In this document: in pieces, positions 35,904 through 44,138 of the stretch | Layout: each line of letters begins with the position of its first letter | How positions within the stretch are numbered: position 1 is the stretch's first letter | Origin: Nocardia cyriacigeorgica | Lineage (GTDB): Bacteria > Actinomycetota > Actinomycetes > Mycobacteriales > Mycobacteriaceae | Assembly (NCBI RefSeq): GCF_005863245.1 | Contig: NZ_VBUT01000003.1 | Coordinates: forward strand, 310,001-374,000 | Length of the DNA: 64,000 nt | Reading direction: 5' to 3' | Program-made: the position numbers and the translations under genes | The notes under the pieces: model-generated | Database searches by the model: none | Told to the model about the DNA's origin: nothing | Seen by the model: only the letters and a program-made list of their open reading frames with translations

Positions 35904-37718
35904 ATGGTTTCGCACGACAATGCGTATGCAAGCGACTTCGCGGATCTGTTGTTCGGCGACCGCCGAGCTGACGCTCAGCGGTACAACAAGATGTTCGGTG
36001 CGGACGCGTTCGACCAGGATTGGTGGGGGGCCACGCAGAACCCGGGAAAGCGGGCTTACGAACGCTATCTGCAACTGCTGCCTCAACTTTCGGCCACCGA
36101 AACCGCGACCGAACTGCTCGACCTGGTGGCGCTGCACGAACAGGCCACCGTTGTCGATCCGCACCTGGGTGCCCTGCTCACGGTGCAGGTGAACCTCGTG
36201 CTCGGAACGCTGCTCGAGCAGCACACGCGCACCGGTGAGGTCGAGAAGGCGCTGCAGGAACTTCTGGACGGTACGGCGGTGGGTGCCTACGTGCTCACCG
36301 AGGTCGGCCACGGCAGCGACCTACCGAACCTGGAGACAACGGCAACATACGACCCGGCAGACGGTGGCAGCTTCGTGCTGCACACCCCGACGGACTCGGC
36401 GGTGAAGTTCATGCCGACCACCGCACCGCCGCCGGTGGAGGGGATCGCCCGGTTCGGCATCGTGTTCGCTCGGCTGATCCTGAACGGGACCAGCCGCGGC
36501 AACTACCCGTTCCTGGTCCGGATGGCCGACGCCGACGGCACGCTGCGACCCGGCATCAGCATCCGCCCGCTGCCCGAAAAGCCCGGCCTGGGTATGGACA
36601 ACGCGATCACGCGCTTCGACAATGTGCGGTTGAGCCGGGAATGCCTGCTGTCGCATACCGGCACCTACATCGACGACGACGGTGAGCTGGTCTCACCGAT
36701 TCCCGCCGACAACCAGGTGTGGCGCGCGATCAGCCGGGTCCGGCTCGGCAGGATGTGCATCTCGGCCATGGCCGCGGCCGTGTCGAGGGCGGCCCTGGCC
36801 ACCGCGGTCGAGCACGCCACCCAGCGCGATATCGCCGGCATGGCGGGCGGACGCCTCCGACTGGCCGATGTGCCCGCGCACCGCAGCCGGTTGCTGGACG
36901 CAGTGGCCGACACCTACGTGGCGGGCATGGCGGTGGAGGTGGCGCTGCGGGCGTTCCCGGAGGCGGCCGACGAGCAGGCGCCGCAGATCACCGACCTCGT
37001 CTCGCTGACCAAGTACCTCACCACCAACACCGCACTGCGGGTCACCAGCGAAGTGCGCGATCGCCTCGGTGCCCAGGGCGTCTTCGCGCACAACAAGATC
37101 GTGGAATACCGCGCGCTCCGCGACGCTGCCGCAACGGCCGAAGGCGACAGCTACGTCATCGCGTTGCAAGCGGCCTACCGGCGCCTGTCCGCGCCGGACG
37201 AGTGGACGCCGGGTCTCGGGGACAGCCTCGAACCGTGCGGTGTCGACACCCCTGACAACTGGTTGGCGTGGCTGTCGGCGCGTGAGGCCTACCTGCAGCA
37301 TCAGGCCTTGGAGGCCTACGCCAAGGCCACCGGTGACCGGCAGGCTCGCTGGGACAGCATGTACGACCTGGCGCTCGCGGCGGCAGAGGCGCATATCGTC
37401 AACCTGTCGATCCGGGAACTCGCCGAGCGGGCCCGCGGACTGGCCGACGGACCGCGCAAGGTGGTGGAGAACCTCATCGTGCTGTTCGCGCTGCGTCAGT
37501 ACCAGGCGCACGCCGCCGAGCTGCTCCCGGACGGTCCGCTGCCGAAGACGTCGAAGTCGCTGACGGAGATGCGCCGCGAGCTGCACGACCTGCTCGCTCC
37601 GCACCTCACCGACCTCGTCGACGCGTTCGAGCTGCCGAGCGGGTTGCTGCGCACCGCCTTCGGTGTCGATACCTACATCGCCCAGTACGCCACCGCGCTG
37701 GGCGCGGCAGCCGAATAG
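35904..37718 (+). CDS. Acyl-CoA dehydrogenase/oxidase family protein
   Basis: A 604-residue flavoprotein with the layout of acyl-CoA oxidases (longer than the usual 380-residue dehydrogenases). The N-terminal helical domain holds the LHEQATVVDPHLGALLTVQVNLVLGTLLEQ stretch; the middle beta-domain has AYVLTEVGHGSDLPNLETTATYD and ADADGTLRPGISIRPLPEKPGLGMDNAITRFDNVRLSRECLL, and the first C-terminal helical domain has RVRLGRMCISAMAAAVSRAALATAVEHATQR. FAD binding and oxidation of an acyl-thioester are expected from the family; the substrate is unknown. ATG 35904 follows GAAGG. It converges on the P450 gene with a perfect hairpin between them. Confidence 0.88.
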   Translation: MVSHDNAYASDFADLLFGDRRADAQRYNKMFGADAFDQDWWGATQNPGKRAYERYLQLLPQLSATETATELLDLVALHEQATVVDPHLGALLTVQVNLVLGTLLEQHTRTGEVEKALQELLDGTAVGAYVLTEVGHGSDLPNLETTATYDPADGGSFVLHTPTDSAVKFMPTTAPPPVEGIARFGIVFARLILNGTSRGNYPFLVRMADADGTLRPGISIRPLPEKPGLGMDNAITRFDNVRLSRECLLSHTGTYIDDDGELVSPIPADNQVWRAISRVRLGRMCISAMAAAVSRAALATAVEHATQRDIAGMAGGRLRLADVPAHRSRLLDAVADTYVAGMAVEVALRAFPEAADEQAPQITDLVSLTKYLTTNTALRVTSEVRDRLGAQGVFAHNKIVEYRALRDAAATAEGDSYVIALQAAYRRLSAPDEWTPGLGDSLEPCGVDTPDNWLAWLSAREAYLQHQALEAYAKATGDRQARWDSMYDLALAAAEAHIVNLSIRELAERARGLADGPRKVVENLIVLFALRQYQAHAAELLPDGPLPKTSKSLTEMRRELHDLLAPHLTDLVDAFELPSGLLRTAFGVDTYIAQYATALGAAAE

Positions 37719-37747
37719 CCGATCGGACAGCCGAGCTGCCCTGACAC

Positions 37748-37782
37748 CGGCCCCGGGATGTCCGAACGACATCCCGGGGCCG
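37748..37782. terminator. Bidirectional terminator between the acyl-CoA oxidase-like and P450 genes
   Basis: Perfect 15-bp stem (CGGCCCCGGGATGTC at 37748-37762 with its complement at 37768-37782) and a 5-base loop. It lies centrally between two convergent stops. Confidence 0.9.
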
Positions 37783-37789
37783 TCGCTCG

Positions 37790-38998
37790 TCAGCGGAAGT
37801 TGAGCGGCGGCGACGGGGTGAACCGCACCGGCAGCGCGGCCAGCGACCGGTGGAAAGGTCCTGGGCGCCAGGTCAGTTGGTCGGGCGGGCAGGCGAGCGC
37901 CATCTCGGGCAGCGCGTCCAAGAGCTGGTCGATGGCGTTCTGTGCCACCGGATAGGCGACGTCCTGCGCGGGGCAGGTGTGCGGACCGGTTCCCCAGGCC
38001 AGATGTGAGTTGTTGTCGGTGAATTCGCCGACGATCGCCGGGTCGTTGTTGCAGGCCGCCATGCTGGTGACCACCGGCTGCTTGGCGGGCAACCAGGTTT
38101 CATCGATCAGGATCGGCTGGGCGGGATAGGTGATCCCGAAGTTCGCCAGCGGTGGATCCTTGAACAACAGCTCGTTGAGTGCGTCGCGGGTGGTCAGCGC
38201 CGGGAATCCGGAGAACCGGTCGTCGCTGAGCATCAGCAGCAGCGTGTTGGTGATCAGGTTGGTCAGCGGCTCGATGCCGGCACCGTAGATCGTCACCAGC
38301 TGGTGCACGAGTTCTTCGTCGGTCAGCTCTGCCGAATGATGCACCAGCCGGGTGGTGACGTCGTCGCCTGGTTCGCGGCGTTTGAGTGCCACCAGGTGTG
38401 CAAGGGCGTTGGCGAACAGGGCGTTGCCCTCCTCGGCGTCGTTGCCCTCGAACATCATCGCCATGCCCTGGGCGACCTGCTGCCCGATATCGGCCGGGCA
38501 CCCGACCATCGCGTTGAGTACAGCGAAGGTGAGCGGGAAGGCGTACTGGCTCAGCAGATCGGCTTCGCCGTCACCGCAGAAGGCGTTGATCAGCGGGATG
38601 GCGATCTGCTCGATGTCGTTGTGCAGACTGAACAGATTGATCGCCTCGATGCCGTCAACGCTCGCCTTACGGAAGCGCCGGTGCTCCTGCCCCGAACTGC
38701 GCAGCGCGTTCGGGCGGTATTCCATCATCGGCTTGACCGGGCAGTCGTTCGGCACGTCTTTCTGCCAGGCCCGTGGGTCTGCCGGAAAGTGCGCCTCGTC
38801 GTTGCAGATTCGGACAGCGGTGCTGTAACCGATCACCAGCGTGGCGGGAATGCCGGGAGACAGCTCCACCGGCACCAGCGAACCGTATCGACGGCGCATC
38901 TCGGCGTAGACCCGGTGCGGGTCGGCGGCGAACTCCTCGGAGTACATCGGGAATCGGAAGAGCTCGGTAGAGGTCGGGGCCGGGGTCTCATGCCACAT
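37790..38998 (-). CDS. Cytochrome P450 lacking the ExxR arginine (CYP157-like)
   Basis: A 402-residue P450-fold protein. The heme-ligand loop is AWGTGPHTCPAQDVAYPVA with Cys342 as thiolate. The K-helix, normally ExxR, reads NELLFKDPP (Glu276, Phe279 in the Arg place), and the I-helix reads YGAGIEPLTN without the usual acid-Thr pair. Streptomyces CYP157 proteins also lack ExxR and are encoded in conservon operons; the LLFKDPPLANFG stretch reminds me of that group. Reductase partners are not nearby. ATG 38998 is taken as the start; a TTG at 39037 with GGAG nine bases before it is an alternative that adds 13 residues. Divergent from a DUF4254 gene. Confidence 0.88.
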   Translation of the reverse strand: MWHETPAPTSTELFRFPMYSEEFAADPHRVYAEMRRRYGSLVPVELSPGIPATLVIGYSTAVRICNDEAHFPADPRAWQKDVPNDCPVKPMMEYRPNALRSSGQEHRRFRKASVDGIEAINLFSLHNDIEQIAIPLINAFCGDGEADLLSQYAFPLTFAVLNAMVGCPADIGQQVAQGMAMMFEGNDAEEGNALFANALAHLVALKRREPGDDVTTRLVHHSAELTDEELVHQLVTIYGAGIEPLTNLITNTLLLMLSDDRFSGFPALTTRDALNELLFKDPPLANFGITYPAQPILIDETWLPAKQPVVTSMAACNNDPAIVGEFTDNNSHLAWGTGPHTCPAQDVAYPVAQNAIDQLLDALPEMALACPPDQLTWRPGPFHRSLAALPVRFTPSPPLNFR

Positions 38999-38999
38999 G

Positions 39000-39366
39000 G
39001 CGGAGGACCGGGTGCGTGGTTCGTGTGGTGTGGTCAATGAGGTGACTCCATGTGTAGAACACGAATACGACGAACGTGCTGCCTGAATCCGGGCGGGTCC
39101 GTGCGCTGGCCCGGAGCAGCGCTGATCATACTCACCGACTCGGAGACGGGCAGCTGAACTGCCTCCCGCCAGTGGGGCAGACCGACCGTCCGGTACGCAC
39201 AAAGTAGTTCGCAATATTGCGTTCTGAGGTCTTGTGTTCTTGCATCCGTAAGTGCAAAATCCTCCTATCCTTGTTGTGAACAAGCGATCCGATCCGGATA
39301 ACCGAACAGAGAGCCAATCATGTTGGTACAAAGTGTGATGGTGTCGGGTGAGTTCGGGGTGTGGGG
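39000..39366. promoter_or_regulatory. Divergent P450/DUF4254 control region with three palindromes
   Basis: An AT-richer gap between divergent genes. It contains CGCAATATTGCG (39210-39221, perfect), TTGCA-N8-TGCAA (39240-39257) and CTTGTT-GTG-AACAAG (39270-39284), all within 75 bp. At least one is probably an operator; no regulator gene is adjacent, the nearest being the XRE/DUF5753 gene about 7 kb away. Promoter boxes could not be fixed. Confidence 0.5.
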
Positions 39367-39810
39367 ATGAGCGCGCCGACGGTGGGGGTTCTGCCGACAG
39401 CGCCGCAATTGTTGTGTGCCTTCCAGGGGCGGCGGTTCCAGGACCGCGAGATGTTGCGTTCGGCGCATGCGCTGGTCGAGCTGCATGAGCGCCGCGCCCA
39501 ACTGCGTGATACGGCGTTGGTCGCCGAAATCGACTGTCGCAGGGTGGAACTCGTCGATGACATCAACGAGTGGATCACCCAGGAGGTGCCGCAGCATCGC
39601 AACGGCGCCACACTGCACACCGAGAGCCTCGGGGCGGTGATCGACCGGATGGCGCGCAGCTGGGTCAACGCCAACCAGGCCATCGATATCAATGGTGCGC
39701 GCAGCGACAACACGCACAAGCACTGGTATCACCTGGCCGAGCTGGTCGACGGTTACACCGATTTGATCGCCGAGGTGACCGGCGGGCGTCGGCGGCTGCC
39801 GGAGCAGTAA
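39367..39810 (+). CDS. DUF4254 family protein (second copy)
   Basis: A 147-residue helical protein of the DUF4254 family: QDREMLRSAHALVELHERRAQLRD, RRVELVDDINEWITQEVPQHRNGATLHTESLGAVIDRMARSWVNANQAI, then HWYHLAELVDGYTDLIAEVTGGRRRLPEQ. It shares the core HxES/T-x-G-x-(I/V)-D-R-M-A and the ending with the copy at 28545. ATG 39367 (MSAPTVGVLP) is preferred over GTG 39361. It is divergent from the P450, which suggests joint control and perhaps joint function. Function of the family is unknown. Confidence 0.85.
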   Translation: MSAPTVGVLPTAPQLLCAFQGRRFQDREMLRSAHALVELHERRAQLRDTALVAEIDCRRVELVDDINEWITQEVPQHRNGATLHTESLGAVIDRMARSWVNANQAIDINGARSDNTHKHWYHLAELVDGYTDLIAEVTGGRRRLPEQ

Positions 39811-39849
39811 CACCGCGGCCGCGTCCAGCCCTCTGGACAGTTGCTCGGT

Positions 39850-39885
39850 CGGCCGGTGGAGGTCCCGACGGACCTCCACCGGCCG
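39850..39885. terminator. Bidirectional terminator after DUF4254 and the phosphonate operon
   Basis: A 16-bp perfect stem (CGGCCGGTGGAGGTCC at 39850-39865 with its complement at 39870-39885) and a CGAC tetraloop, between convergent genes. Confidence 0.92.
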
Positions 39886-39895
39886 CTGTCGTTGT

Positions 39896-40693
39896 TCAGC
39901 GCAGTGCGGCGCGGCCCTTGATCCGGCCGAGCAGGATGAGCGCGAGCAGGGTGATCAGCACGAGCACGGTGGTGCCCGCTGCGGCGTCGAAGACCTCGCC
40001 GCGATCGGTGAGCGCGAAGATACTGACCGGCAGCGTTTTCCAGGTGGCCGGGTACACCATGATGGTGGCGCCGAGTTCACCCATGGACAGTGCGACGGCC
40101 AGGCCCGCGGCGGCGCCGAGAGCGGGCAGCAGCAGTGGCAGCGTCACCTGGCACAGCACCCGGACCGGGCCCGCGCCGAGCGATTCGGCGGCCTGCCGGT
40201 AGGCCGGATCGAGGCGGTCGAGGGCGGCCGACACCGCGCTGAACGCGTATGCCAGCACCAGCACCGAATGCGCCACGATGACAATCCATTTGGTGCCGCC
40301 CAGCAACAGCGGCCGCTCGTTGAACGCGATCAGCACGCCGAGGCCGATCGCCACCGACGGCACCGCGACCGGCAGGTGGAACACCGCGTCGGTCAGCCGC
40401 CGCCACCACCGCGGCGCCTCCCGTCCCGCCAGGGCCGCCCAGGTGCCGAGCACCAGGGACACCGCGCCCGCCAGCAGCGCGGTTTGCACGCTGACCGACA
40501 GACTGGCCAATTGCTCACCCGACAGCGCTCGTTCGAGGTTGGCCGTGCCGAGATTCGAGGGCAGCGGCCCGGTCCAGCTGCCGGCCAGCGCCGCCGCGAA
40601 CACCGTCGCGATGGGGGCGGCGAAGACCACCAGCACCACCACCGCGAACACCGCGAGTACCAGCGCACGTCCGCGCCCGGTCCACACCAGCAT
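39896..40693 (-). CDS. ABC transporter permease, phosphonate-type (PhnV-like)
   Basis: A 265-residue inner-membrane permease with six helices. The ABC coupling loop is AAESLGAGPVRVLCQVTLPLLLPALGAAAGLAVALSMGELGATIMVYP (EAA motif with Gly). It is the last gene of the operon; ATG 40693 lies 2 bp after the stop of the other permease. Such paired permeases with an iron-type or 2-aminoethylphosphonate ATPase import small anions. The TTMP pattern and the neighbouring phosphonate enzymes make 2-aminoethylphosphonate the best guess for the cargo. Confidence 0.9.
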   Translation of the reverse strand: MLVWTGRGRALVLAVFAVVVLVVFAAPIATVFAAALAGSWTGPLPSNLGTANLERALSGEQLASLSVSVQTALLAGAVSLVLGTWAALAGREAPRWWRRLTDAVFHLPVAVPSVAIGLGVLIAFNERPLLLGGTKWIVIVAHSVLVLAYAFSAVSAALDRLDPAYRQAAESLGAGPVRVLCQVTLPLLLPALGAAAGLAVALSMGELGATIMVYPATWKTLPVSIFALTDRGEVFDAAAGTTVLVLITLLALILLGRIKGRAALR

Positions 40694-40695
40694 GC

Positions 40696-41592
40696 TCAGC
40701 GCTCCTTCCGGGACGGACCGGTGACCTTGGCGAAGATCAGCCGATACCCGAGATACAGGGTCAGCGACAGCGCGACCTGGACGGTGGCCAGCACCGCGGC
40801 ACCGGGCAGATCGAAGGTGACGATGCCGCGGGTGTAGATCAGCGCGGGCAGGGTGATCACCCCTTTCGCGCCGGTGAACAGCACGATGCCGAATTCGTTG
40901 AGCGTCAACAGCAGTACCAGGCTGCCGCCGGCGGCGAGCGCGGGCCACGCCTCGGGCAATACCACTTGACGCAGCACCCGCCATGGGCTCGCACCCAGGC
41001 TCGCGGCGACGTCGAGTTGTTCCCGCGGCAGCTGGGCGAACGCGGCCAGCAGCGGACGCACCACGAACGGGGTGAAGAAGGTGATCTCGGCCAGGATCAC
41101 CCCGGTGGGTGTGGTGAGGAAGTCCAGTGCCGGGCCGTCACGTCCGGTGATACGGCCGATGAGCGCGTTGACAGCGCCGGCCGTGCCGTAGAGGAAGGTG
41201 AAGGCGAGCGTGATCAGGAACGACGGCAGCGTCAGCACTGTATCGATGAGACGGCCGACCACGGACGCGCCGGGGAACGGGACGAACGCCAGCACGATCG
41301 CCAGGAAGGTGCCGAGCACCAGACAGCCCGCCGTCGAGCAGACCGCGATGGATATCGTGCGCCACAACGCGTCCCGGAAGGCCGCGGATCCGAGGACCTG
41401 CGACCAGGTGCCGGTGCCGCGACCGTCGGGGGTGACCGTCGATTCGGTCAGCACCCGCAGGATCGGGTACACCGCGATGACCAGCACCACCAGTACGGGT
41501 GGCAGGCCCCAGAGGATCGGGCGGAGGTGTCGCCGGGACCACCGCGGTGGGATGGTCTCGGCGGCAGGGCGATCGAGGACCGGCGCGCTCAT
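40696..41592 (-). CDS. ABC transporter permease, phosphonate-type (PhnU-like)
   Basis: A 298-residue permease: cytoplasmic N terminus ending PPRWSRRHLRP, six helices and the coupling loop DVAASLGASPWRVLRQVVLPEAWPALAAGGSLVLLLTLNEFGIVLFTG. It would pair with the downstream permease to form the membrane channel. ATG 41592 overlaps the stop of the preceding small gene by four bases (ATGA); its own stop is 2 bp from the next ATG. In the same family are PhnU of AEP transporters and iron(III) FbpB-like proteins. Confidence 0.9.
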   Translation of the reverse strand: MSAPVLDRPAAETIPPRWSRRHLRPILWGLPPVLVVLVIAVYPILRVLTESTVTPDGRGTGTWSQVLGSAAFRDALWRTISIAVCSTAGCLVLGTFLAIVLAFVPFPGASVVGRLIDTVLTLPSFLITLAFTFLYGTAGAVNALIGRITGRDGPALDFLTTPTGVILAEITFFTPFVVRPLLAAFAQLPREQLDVAASLGASPWRVLRQVVLPEAWPALAAGGSLVLLLTLNEFGIVLFTGAKGVITLPALIYTRGIVTFDLPGAAVLATVQVALSLTLYLGYRLIFAKVTGPSRKER

Positions 41593-41804
41593 CGGGCTCG
41601 CCTCGTTCCGAGAGCGGCGAACAGCGATCGGTGCGCCTGGTCCTGTGCGTCGGCGCCGGGGAGCGGCGTGGTCCGCGCGGTCGTCTCCTCGCCCGGTTCC
41701 GGGACGCCGGCCGAGCTCGGCGGCGTCCACGGAGCGCTCCCCGTCGCCATCGGTATGCGAACCGGAAGCTCCGATGCTGGTGGTTGTTTCGGCGATATCG
41801 TCAT
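41589..41804 (-). CDS. 71-residue ORF bridging ATPase and permease genes
   Basis: A short frame that fills the gap between the ATPase and permease genes exactly: its ATG (41802-41804) overlaps the ATPase stop as ATGA, and its TGA (41589-41591) overlaps the permease ATG as ATGA. The product (MTISPKQPPASELPVRIPMATG onward) is rich in Pro, Ala and Thr, has no helix or Cys, and ends ALGTRRAR. No family is recognised. The double coupling is strong evidence that it is translated, though it may serve only to carry ribosomes from one gene to the next. Confidence 0.62.
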   Translation of the reverse strand: MTISPKQPPASELPVRIPMATGSAPWTPPSSAGVPEPGEETTARTTPLPGADAQDQAHRSLFAALGTRRAR

Positions 41805-42982
41805 GACCGGCTCCCGCCGGTGCCGCCCATCGGCGGCGGAATGAGGACGCCCGCCGGATCGGGCAGCCCGACGCCGACCACCGCGCCCGGCTGCGTCTCC
41901 AGTTGTCCCGGGACGTCGGCGGTGAGTTCACCGGACAGCTCGTCGACGCTCATCCGCACCCGCGTGGACGCGCCGCGCCAGACCGCACTGAGCACCGTGG
42001 CGCGCAGTGCGCCGCGTTCGCCGGGCCCGATCAGGCGGATGGTGTGCGGCCGAACGCACAGCAGCGCCTCGGAATCCGGAGCCCACGCCGGTCGCCCGAC
42101 ACCCGGTTCCGGCGCCTGGGCACGCAGGGTCGCGGTGCCCGCGGTGACCAGCGCGCTGCCGCCGGAAACCCGGTTCACGGTGCAGGGCAGCAGGTTCGCA
42201 CCACCCAGGAAGGCTGCGGTGAATTCCGATGGCGGGCGCTGCCACAGGTTCGCCGCGGTGTCGATATCGACCAGGCGAGCGTCCCGCATCACGGCGATGC
42301 GGTCGGCCAGCGCCAGCGCCTCGGTCTGGTCATGGGTGACGTACAGCATCGCCGTATCGGGCAGCGCTTGCCGAAGTTGTTGCAGTTCACCGAGCATGGA
42401 CTGGCGCAGCTGTGCGTCGAGGGCGGCCAGCGGCTCGTCCAGTAGCAGCACCGGCGGCCGGATGGCCAGCGCGCGGGCGATGGCCACCCGCTGCTGCTGG
42501 CCACCGGACAGTTCGCGCGGCAGCCGCTTCGCGTAGCCGGCCATGCCGACCATCTCCAGGGCTTCGGTCACTCGGGTACCGATCTCCCGGCGCGGCACCC
42601 GATGCGCCTTCAGCCCGAAGGCCACATTGCCGTGCACCGTCATATGCGGGAACAGCGCGTAGGACTGGACGACGACGCCGATGCCGCGTTTGGCCGGCGA
42701 CAGGCCGGTGACCTCGCGTCCGGCCAGCCGCACCGCGCCCGAGGTCGGCCGGACGAAACCGGCCAGGGCCTTGAGCGCGGTGGACTTGCCGGAACCGCTC
42801 GGCCCGAGCAGCGCGACGGTCTCACCCGCCGCCACCCGCAGCGAGAAGTCGGTCAGGGCGACGGTCGCGGTGCGGCCGCGGCCGTAACTGACGCCCACCC
42901 GGTCGAACACGATCGCGGGTTCGGCCGTGCCAGTCGTGGCCTTCGTGGTGGTAGTGGTCGTGAGCGCGTCACCGGCGGACAT
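41801..42982 (-). CDS. ABC transporter ATP-binding protein (PhnT-like)
   Basis: A 393-residue ATPase with Walker A GPSGSGKST (about 60-68), signature LSGGQQQR, Walker B VLLLDEPLAALD and switch His in VTHDQTEAL. A C-terminal TOBE_2 domain (about 285-380: LLCVRPHTIRLIGPGERGALRATVLSAVWRG) is typical of the spermidine/iron/AEP group. The N-terminal 20 residues are Thr-rich (TTTTTTKATTG). It energises the two permeases downstream. ATG 42982 is 27 bp from the stop of the binding-protein gene. Confidence 0.93.
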   Translation of the reverse strand: MSAGDALTTTTTTKATTGTAEPAIVFDRVGVSYGRGRTATVALTDFSLRVAAGETVALLGPSGSGKSTALKALAGFVRPTSGAVRLAGREVTGLSPAKRGIGVVVQSYALFPHMTVHGNVAFGLKAHRVPRREIGTRVTEALEMVGMAGYAKRLPRELSGGQQQRVAIARALAIRPPVLLLDEPLAALDAQLRQSMLGELQQLRQALPDTAMLYVTHDQTEALALADRIAVMRDARLVDIDTAANLWQRPPSEFTAAFLGGANLLPCTVNRVSGGSALVTAGTATLRAQAPEPGVGRPAWAPDSEALLCVRPHTIRLIGPGERGALRATVLSAVWRGASTRVRMSVDELSGELTADVPGQLETQPGAVVGVGLPDPAGVLIPPPMGGTGGSRS

Positions 42983-43009
42983 TGTCGGCTCCTGTCGTCG
43001 TCGGCGATC

Positions 43010-44083
43010 TCAACTGCCGGTGGCCCGCTGGTAGGCGGCGATATCGCCGTCCAGCTCGGTCAGCACCGTGTTCCAATCGACCGGCACCACCTCGACACCG
43101 GCCAGCAGGCTGCTCGGCGAGGGTTCGGTACCTGTTGGTGCGTTGCGCAACTCGGCGCGCGCCGACACCGCGAACGCCTCCGGTGCCAGGGTCTGCTGCG
43201 CGGGAGCCGACAGCAGGAACTCCATCAGCTGCTTCGCCTCGGCCTGGTGCGGTGCGGTCTTGCTCAGCCCCATGACATACGGAACCGCGACCGTGGAACG
43301 CTTCCCGTCGGCGGCGGCGGGGAAGAAGATGGAGAACTTCGAACCCTTGTCGGCGATGGTGGCCAGGTTCATCTGGATATCGCCGTTGGCGATGAGCAGC
43401 TCGGCCTTGTCGACTTTGGCCTGTAGTTTGCCGGTCGACGACGACGGGCCCACATTGTTGGCCTGCAACTTCGCCAGGTAGTCGAGCGCGCCCTGCTTGC
43501 CGAGCAACTGCTGCAACAGGATCAGCACGGCGGTGCCGTCACCGGCTTGGCCGGGTGTCGAATATTGCAGCTTGCCCTTGTATTCCGGCTTCAGCAGGTC
43601 GTCCCAGGTCAGTCCGGCGGTCTGGACCGACGGGTTGGCGATGAAGCACAGGTAGTTCTCGGCGAGGGTGACGTACTGGCCGTCGGGGTCCTTGTCGGCG
43701 TCCGGTACGGCGGCGGTATCGATGCCGCTGGCGGCGAGCAGGCCCGAGCTCTTCGCCTTCTGGATGAACGGCGGCAGCGTCACCAGGACGTCGGCCTGCG
43801 GGTTGTTCTGCTCCATGGTCACCCGGTTGACCACCTCGCCGGAGCCGGCCTCGACCAGATTCACCGCGATGCCGGTCTGCTCGGTGAACTCGGCGAACCG
43901 CTTGCCGTACCAACCGGCCAGGCCGTCGGCGGAGTAGACGGTGACCGATTTCCCGCCGGTGGCCTCGGCGCCGGTTCCGCCGCAGGCTGCCGTGAACGCG
44001 ACGGTGGTGGCGGCGGCGACCAGCAGCGCGGTCCGGGACAGGGTGCGTGCCAGGCGTCGGCCCGGTGTATTCGAAGTACGCAC
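43010..44083 (-). CDS. Phosphonate-type substrate-binding lipoprotein (PhnS-like)
   Basis: A 357-residue periplasmic-binding-fold lipoprotein. The signal peptide has the lipobox TAAC at about residue 34 (VAFTAACGGTGAE). The mature protein shows the iron/AEP-binding family pattern: VTVYSADGLAGWYGKRFAEFTEQTGIAVNLVEAGSGEVVNRV, NPQADVLVTLPPFIQKAK, ADGKRSTVAVPYVMGLSKTAPHQAEAKQLMEFLLSAPAQQ. It delivers the ligand to the permeases. GTG 44083 is the start. Its place next to a phosphonatase-like hydrolase points to 2-aminoethylphosphonate rather than iron. Confidence 0.9.
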   Translation of the reverse strand: MRTSNTPGRRLARTLSRTALLVAAATTVAFTAACGGTGAEATGGKSVTVYSADGLAGWYGKRFAEFTEQTGIAVNLVEAGSGEVVNRVTMEQNNPQADVLVTLPPFIQKAKSSGLLAASGIDTAAVPDADKDPDGQYVTLAENYLCFIANPSVQTAGLTWDDLLKPEYKGKLQYSTPGQAGDGTAVLILLQQLLGKQGALDYLAKLQANNVGPSSSTGKLQAKVDKAELLIANGDIQMNLATIADKGSKFSIFFPAAADGKRSTVAVPYVMGLSKTAPHQAEAKQLMEFLLSAPAQQTLAPEAFAVSARAELRNAPTGTEPSPSSLLAGVEVVPVDWNTVLTELDGDIAAYQRATGS

Positions 44084-44138
44084 GATGACTGCAACTTTCG
44101 TTCGAAGCGAGTGAGGAGTCGAAGGGACGGAGGAGGGA

